Positions 6,677 through 10,234 of a DNA stretch of 10,234 bases are shown here, in pieces. The stretch is from the NCBI GenBank assembly GCA_903865465.1, contig CAIPJU010000022.1, forward strand, positions 1 through 10,234, in the 5' to 3' direction. This stretch comes from an uncultured Bacteroidota bacterium (GTDB lineage Bacteria; Bacteroidota; Bacteroidia; Bacteroidales; VadinHA17). Position numbers and translations under genes: made by a program. Below the pieces are notes generated by a model. The model searched no databases. It was given only the letters and a program-made list of their open reading frames with translations, and was not told the DNA's origin. Position 1 is the first letter of the stretch; each line of letters starts with the position of its first letter.

Positions 6677-7585
6677 TCAGGACTTGAAATCGTCGAACAG
6701 GGAAATTTTATTGGCCTTTTTGATTAATATACTGTAAATTACAGTTGTCCAGAATGAGAACATAGCATATATGAGTGCAGGCTTTACCAGTTCCCCGTTA
6801 TGAAGCAGGGTTCCCGCTATCAGGAATGCGAGTGTTGTATTATGTACTGATGCCTCAATTCCGATCGTATAAGAATTCCTGGTTCCAAGCCGGGTTATAA
6901 GACCCAGAAAGAATCCCCACGACATACATAATAGATTCAACAGAAGCGCGTAGGGCAGGATACTAATAACCTCCTGTACAGTAATCCCTGTTCCTCCCGA
7001 TTTTTTCCCGGCAAAGAAATAGATAAAATATATAGCAGCCAGGGCGGCAATAAGTATAAATCTAAGTGGCTTCTGGGCCTTTTGAGCAAAAACAGGAGTA
7101 TAGGTTTTAATTGCAACACCCAGTGCGGCCGGGATTATGGTAACTGAAAAAATCTGAATTATTGTTTCAATATATGAAAGATGTATTTTGGTTGACTGGC
7201 CGAAGTAATATACCAGGCTCAGATTCACAATGAATGGGATAGTAAACAAGGTAATAATGCTGTTGATAGAAGTAAAGGTGATTGACAGTGCGACGTTACC
7301 TTTAAAAAAGTAAGTCAGGATACCCGAAGTTGTTCCGCCTGGGCATGCTGCAAGTATAATCAATCCGGCCTTGTAAGGCAGCGACATATTTGAAAAGTAA
7401 GATATGACAAAGGCAATTAAGGGTAATACCACTATCTGCGAAGTCAGCCCTATTAACAAGGTCCGGGGAAAGAGGAAGAGGTTTTTAAAGCTTGCAGATG
7501 TGAGCGACATTCCAACTCCCAGCATAATCAATGCAAGAATGGAACTAAGGAGTAAATCAATGAAGGAATAGGAAAAATGAGCCAT
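6677..7585 (-). CDS. BASS-family (bile acid:sodium symporter-like) transporter
   Basis: This 302-residue inner-membrane protein with about 8-10 hydrophobic helices belongs to the BASS family, which couples import of organic anions (bile acids, pyruvate, pantothenate and others, depending on member) to sodium. The family signatures are present: AACPGGTTSG at 79-88 in the first unwound helix, KGNVALSITFTS just after it, and GIEASVHNTTLA at 242-253 in the second crossover. Compared with the bacterial ASBT structures, the usual Asn after the Ser is Gly88, and the Gln near the second sodium site is His247, while Glu243 is kept. Ion coupling may therefore differ, and the substrate cannot be predicted. 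Translation starts after a perfect Shine-Dalgarno sequence, rare in this window. It is downstream of the iron-sulfur gene on the same strand, with a promoter candidate in the 99-bp gap. Confidence 0.9.
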   Translation of the reverse strand: MAHFSYSFIDLLLSSILALIMLGVGMSLTSASFKNLFLFPRTLLIGLTSQIVVLPLIAFVISYFSNMSLPYKAGLIILAACPGGTTSGILTYFFKGNVALSITFTSINSIITLFTIPFIVNLSLVYYFGQSTKIHLSYIETIIQIFSVTIIPAALGVAIKTYTPVFAQKAQKPLRFILIAALAAIYFIYFFAGKKSGGTGITVQEVISILPYALLLNLLCMSWGFFLGLITRLGTRNSYTIGIEASVHNTTLAFLIAGTLLHNGELVKPALIYAMFSFWTTVIYSILIKKANKISLFDDFKS

Positions 7586-7590
7586 AAGTT

Positions 7591-7598
7591 CCTCCTTA
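7591..7598 (-). promoter_or_regulatory. Perfect Shine-Dalgarno sequence (TAAGGAGG)
   Basis: On the minus strand TAAGGAGG lies 5 nt before the ATG of the transporter gene and fits the anti-Shine-Dalgarno end of 16S rRNA fully. Most other starts in the window have no such element, so this gene may be translated unusually strongly. It also fixes the start codon. Confidence 0.8.
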
Positions 7599-7640
7599 GG
7601 GTTAAGAATAATGAAAGTTCATTGCCTCGTCAAAGTCAAT

Positions 7641-7667
7641 CAAATATAATATTAAATCGGCTTCATA
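7641..7667 (-). promoter_or_regulatory. Candidate Bacteroidota-type promoter for the transporter gene
   Basis: The minus strand reads TATATTTG at 7648-7641, an exact match to the Bacteroidota -7 consensus TAnnTTTG. An imperfect -33-like TTTATG lies about 15 nt upstream. The start of transcription would fall about 50 nt before the transporter ATG. The upstream element is weak and its spacing is short, so this is a candidate only. Confidence 0.42.
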
Positions 7668-7684
7668 AAGGGAGTTCCTGAAAT

Positions 7685-8968
7685 TCATTTTTGATTACTG
7701 AGCAGCGAAGCCAGGTATCTCGATTTGAACTGATTGCTTGCCATTGCCTGTTTCAGTGGAGGAAGCTTTAGAATTACACCCAGTACGGCAGCCATGGCTC
7801 TGTGGCTGAGCATTATCTGTTGGTCGAAGACGAGATTATGAAGTTTTCCTCTTTCGATAGCCATCTCAACAACCCTGTGGACGGAGTTGACAGGTGTAAT
7901 TACCCTTTCTTTTCGTGAGCGAAGTTCAATACTTTTGCTATTGCAGCCATTCAGGCACACTCCGCAGCCAAGGCAAATATCAGCGTTTAGTTTTGCTTTT
8001 TTTCGGTTAGGCTTTTCCGGATCGTTCGAAGATACTAGGGTCATAGCCTCAACAGGGCATAAGGCAACGCATTTTCCGCAGCCATTGCAGGTATCCTCAT
8101 CTATTTCGGGAATGAAGGCTGTGGTGTGAACCGGGTTTAAAAATCCGAACCGCCGGGCGGCAATCATTGCTTCGCAACAGCATCCGCAGCAGTTGCAGAT
8201 AAAACTCACCTGATTTTGTACATTTTCGCCAAACTGGACCAGGTTATGATCCTTTGCCTTTTGAAGCAGATCAACTCCTTCAGCAGCATCGACTTTCCTG
8301 GCAATGCCATGACGAGTCAGTGAATCGGCAGTACTGTTAAATGTCATGCATATTTCCATTGGGGCATTACAGTTCTTTCCCAGGTGTTCCATCTTATGCC
8401 TGCAATAACAAATACCAATTCCGATAGCAGAGGCACTCTTTATGACCTCTGAGGCCCTTTCATAGTCCAGAACATGGAGGGCATTATCGTTGCCAAGGAT
8501 ATCCTCATTTACAAATACCCTTCCCATCTGAGTCTCTCCTGTTGTAAAAAGGTTTAGAATGAACTCATCCTCTACATTCAGATACTGGTAATAAAGTTCT
8601 GAGAGAGTCTTCTGATCAATATCGTTGCGATACCTCATTAGGGAAAATTCGAAAAAGCCTGCCATGGGAGGCGGCAGGGTATAGACCATGTCGTTATTTT
8701 CGAACAGGTCGAGTAGAATTCCTTTGTCGGCCAGATCGTTCAATATTTGCCGGGCTTCAGCTTCCTTTATTTTCCAAATTTCAGAAGCTCTTTTTAAATT
8801 AAATGGTTTTATGGGCAGCAGGGAAACCAGTCCCGCTTCTCTCTCCGAAAAGAGGATTTTTAATATTTCGAACAGAAGATCCGATTGAGGTGCTCCCTGG
8901 GGAAATAGGTTTATCCTGTCGGCTAACCTTTGATAGCTGTGGTTCTTTATAGTGTTGTGATGGGCCAT
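7685..8968 (-). CDS. Winged-helix multi-cluster iron-sulfur protein with ferredoxin domain
   Basis: This 427-residue cytoplasmic protein has 18 cysteines. Residues about 30-100 look like a winged helix (KPFNLKRASEIWKIKEAEARQILNDLADKGILLD), followed by a conserved-looking PPPMAGFFEFSLMR. The middle holds CYCRHKMEHLGKNC and PMEIC (Cys187, 189, 200, 207), then the dense CNCCGCCC (Cys258, 260, 261, 263, 264, 265). A double 4Fe-4S ferredoxin domain follows: Cys294/297/300/304 with Pro305, and Cys332/335/338/342 where the usual Pro is Asn. The C-terminal ~75 residues are helical. I recall similar proteins in anaerobes annotated only as 4Fe-4S proteins, so the reaction is not assigned; electron transfer or redox sensing is inferred. 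No membrane segment or signal peptide is seen. A modest AAGGA precedes the ATG by about 8 nt. It lies 76 bp after the nucleoside hydrolase gene on the same strand. Confidence 0.88.
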   Translation of the reverse strand: MAHHNTIKNHSYQRLADRINLFPQGAPQSDLLFEILKILFSEREAGLVSLLPIKPFNLKRASEIWKIKEAEARQILNDLADKGILLDLFENNDMVYTLPPPMAGFFEFSLMRYRNDIDQKTLSELYYQYLNVEDEFILNLFTTGETQMGRVFVNEDILGNDNALHVLDYERASEVIKSASAIGIGICYCRHKMEHLGKNCNAPMEICMTFNSTADSLTRHGIARKVDAAEGVDLLQKAKDHNLVQFGENVQNQVSFICNCCGCCCEAMIAARRFGFLNPVHTTAFIPEIDEDTCNGCGKCVALCPVEAMTLVSSNDPEKPNRKKAKLNADICLGCGVCLNGCNSKSIELRSRKERVITPVNSVHRVVEMAIERGKLHNLVFDQQIMLSHRAMAAVLGVILKLPPLKQAMASNQFKSRYLASLLSNQK

Positions 8969-9044
8969 GACTTAATCCTTCAGTTATTTGTCGCTAGTGA
9001 AAATTTCCTTTTAACATTACAGAATTTATTCCGGGAACAAGCTC

Positions 9045-10064
9045 TTAAAATCCTGCTCGCGATCCTGTAATCCAGCTTTCAATGTATGATTCAATTTCTT
9101 TAATATTGGCAGAAGGGTTGATAATTATATATTTCTGTTTGCCCGACATATCATTCTTCCATACATTCTTTCCCGATTTGTCTACTACACAACTCCCAGG
9201 GGTGCTGAATGTGAAGAATGTTTCTGCTTTATCAGTAAGCTGCAAAATTGCTGTCTGATCCCAGCTCGACCTTCCAGCAAAGTTATTGTACAATTCGTAG
9301 GCACGATATACAGGATTATCCGGTCTTAAACTGGTTTTCAGCGAAACACCGCCAGTAATGATTTTCTCTCCGGCTTCCCATCCGCAGAAGATCACCTCTT
9401 TATCCCAATGCTGAAGGCAAAAGAGATTTGATTGGGGATCGTGACGTGAAAAGTTGGCTTCTCTTCCTGTGGGATACTGACCTCCCATACAAATCCACTT
9501 TTTTACTTTGTAGTCAGTAAGCTTTAAACCAGTGAGTTGTGTGATGCCGTCTGGCGCTGAATCAAGGAGCTTTTTTAAACTGCTCAGCTGTCCGATTGTT
9601 AGAATAATAACTGATTCGTCAGGACTATTGAAGAGTAGCCTCCGGTAAAGTGATGTGGACTCTTCGGCCTTATCCCATGAGGGTATTTCTGAAGGAAACT
9701 CAAGTGAGATGAATTTTGTGTATTTCGAATGATTGGTCAGAACCGCTTGTCCCTTCAGAAATCCGACAGGTATTTCCTTACAGCCGTAGTAGGTACAGAT
9801 TGAGCTTACACAAACAGGTGCAAAAGGATCATCACTGGTTGTTATAATTCCCAGGAGGTTAATTATTCCCTTTTTATGCATGTTAAGGATCATTGCAAGA
9901 GCTCCGGCGTCATCAACATCCGAATCAATATCGGTGTCGAGTATGACCCTTTGTACTTCATGAATTCCTGAATGCCCTTTAGCTGAAAGAGCTTCAATGC
10001 AGGGAAGAAGGAAAAACAGAATCAGAAAATTCCGGATTATAATAGCAGATCTGCAGGATTCCAT
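9045..10064 (-). CDS. Secreted nucleoside hydrolase-like protein
   Basis: This 339-residue protein resembles inosine/uridine-type nucleoside hydrolases, which bind calcium and cleave the N-glycosidic bond of nucleosides. A signal peptide (hydrophobic core about 8-22, likely cleavage after ALSA at 28) sends it out of the cytoplasm. The calcium-binding start is VILDTDIDSDVDD (Asp43-Asp52), the extended variant with an extra Asp pair compared with DTDPGIDD. The late Asp is kept as Asp269 in SSWDQTAIL. Other active-site motifs diverge: the GPLTNL segment is GQLSSL (158-163), MGG is kept at 193-195, and the His usually preceding the late Asp is Trp268. The fold call is firm but the substrate is not, and it may not be an ordinary nucleoside. 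Cys22 in LLPC is not a good lipobox because Pro precedes it. The ATG has no Shine-Dalgarno sequence. Confidence 0.85.
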   Translation of the reverse strand: MESCRSAIIIRNFLILFFLLPCIEALSAKGHSGIHEVQRVILDTDIDSDVDDAGALAMILNMHKKGIINLLGIITTSDDPFAPVCVSSICTYYGCKEIPVGFLKGQAVLTNHSKYTKFISLEFPSEIPSWDKAEESTSLYRRLLFNSPDESVIILTIGQLSSLKKLLDSAPDGITQLTGLKLTDYKVKKWICMGGQYPTGREANFSRHDPQSNLFCLQHWDKEVIFCGWEAGEKIITGGVSLKTSLRPDNPVYRAYELYNNFAGRSSWDQTAILQLTDKAETFFTFSTPGSCVVDKSGKNVWKNDMSGKQKYIIINPSANIKEIESYIESWITGSRAGF

Positions 10065-10234
10065 GTCAGGTATGATAATAGGCGCTAAGTTAATGATTGT
10101 TAAACTTCTATTTATAATTCGGATTAATTTTTACGGATGATAAATTGAAAATTTCCGGAAGTCATTTTTTCACTACGGGTCTGTTTTTTTATTAAATTGT
10201 GATCATAAAAAATGGTTAGTAATCTTAGTCATCA

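Noticed and set aside
9999..10001. Lipoprotein reading of the nucleoside hydrolase-like protein at Cys22
   Set aside because: LLPC has Pro directly before Cys, which does not fit a lipobox. Ordinary signal peptidase cleavage after ALSA is more likely.

Overview
The window looks like a chromosomal segment of a Bacteroidota bacterium, probably an anaerobic or facultative member near the Bacteroidales/Marinilabiliales. The pointers are AT-rich intergenic DNA, start codons mostly without Shine-Dalgarno sequences, a lipoprotein signal ending in a Cys-Lys-Lys lipobox, PAS histidine kinases with a Bacteroidota-style H box (FLSILSHDLRSPF), a TAnnTTTG-type promoter candidate, and an iron-sulfur protein with 18 cysteines. 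This placement is inferred from style, not from a marker gene.

Layout, left to right. Positions 1-125 hold a possible 3' end of a plus-strand gene that enters from outside and contains crossing inverted repeats. It converges on a minus-strand bactofilin (143-556). Upstream of the bactofilin is a small minus-strand gene that appears split by a one-base frameshift in a six-A run (571-914). A small plus-strand lipoprotein (1016-1426) converges on a soluble PAS histidine kinase with all catalytic boxes (1525-2625, minus). After a 466-bp gap with an AT-rich hairpin comes an exported P1-family (DmpA/BapA) N-terminal-nucleophile aminopeptidase (3092-4267, minus). A 425-bp divergent intergenic region separates it from a 655-residue triple-PAS kinase homologue (4693-6660, plus) whose phospho-acceptor His and two ATP-lid glycines are replaced.

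The right third is one minus-strand block read from the right edge: a secreted divergent nucleoside hydrolase-like protein (9045-10064), a winged-helix/multi-cluster iron-sulfur protein (7685-8968) and a BASS-family transporter (6677-7585). The transporter has its own promoter candidate and a perfect TAAGGAGG ribosome binding site. It ends 16 bp from the end of the degenerate kinase.

Functional themes are envelope and periplasmic work (lipoprotein, P1 peptidase, nucleoside hydrolase, transporter), cytoplasmic sensing (two related PAS kinases with no response regulator in the window) and redox chemistry. No mobile element, CRISPR array, tRNA or rRNA was seen. The points most worth following are the degenerate kinase beside an intact relative, the cysteine-rich winged-helix iron-sulfur protein, and the transporter with changed sodium-site residues. 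The last 170 bp (10065-10234) are noncoding upstream sequence of the nucleoside hydrolase with no promoter I can call.
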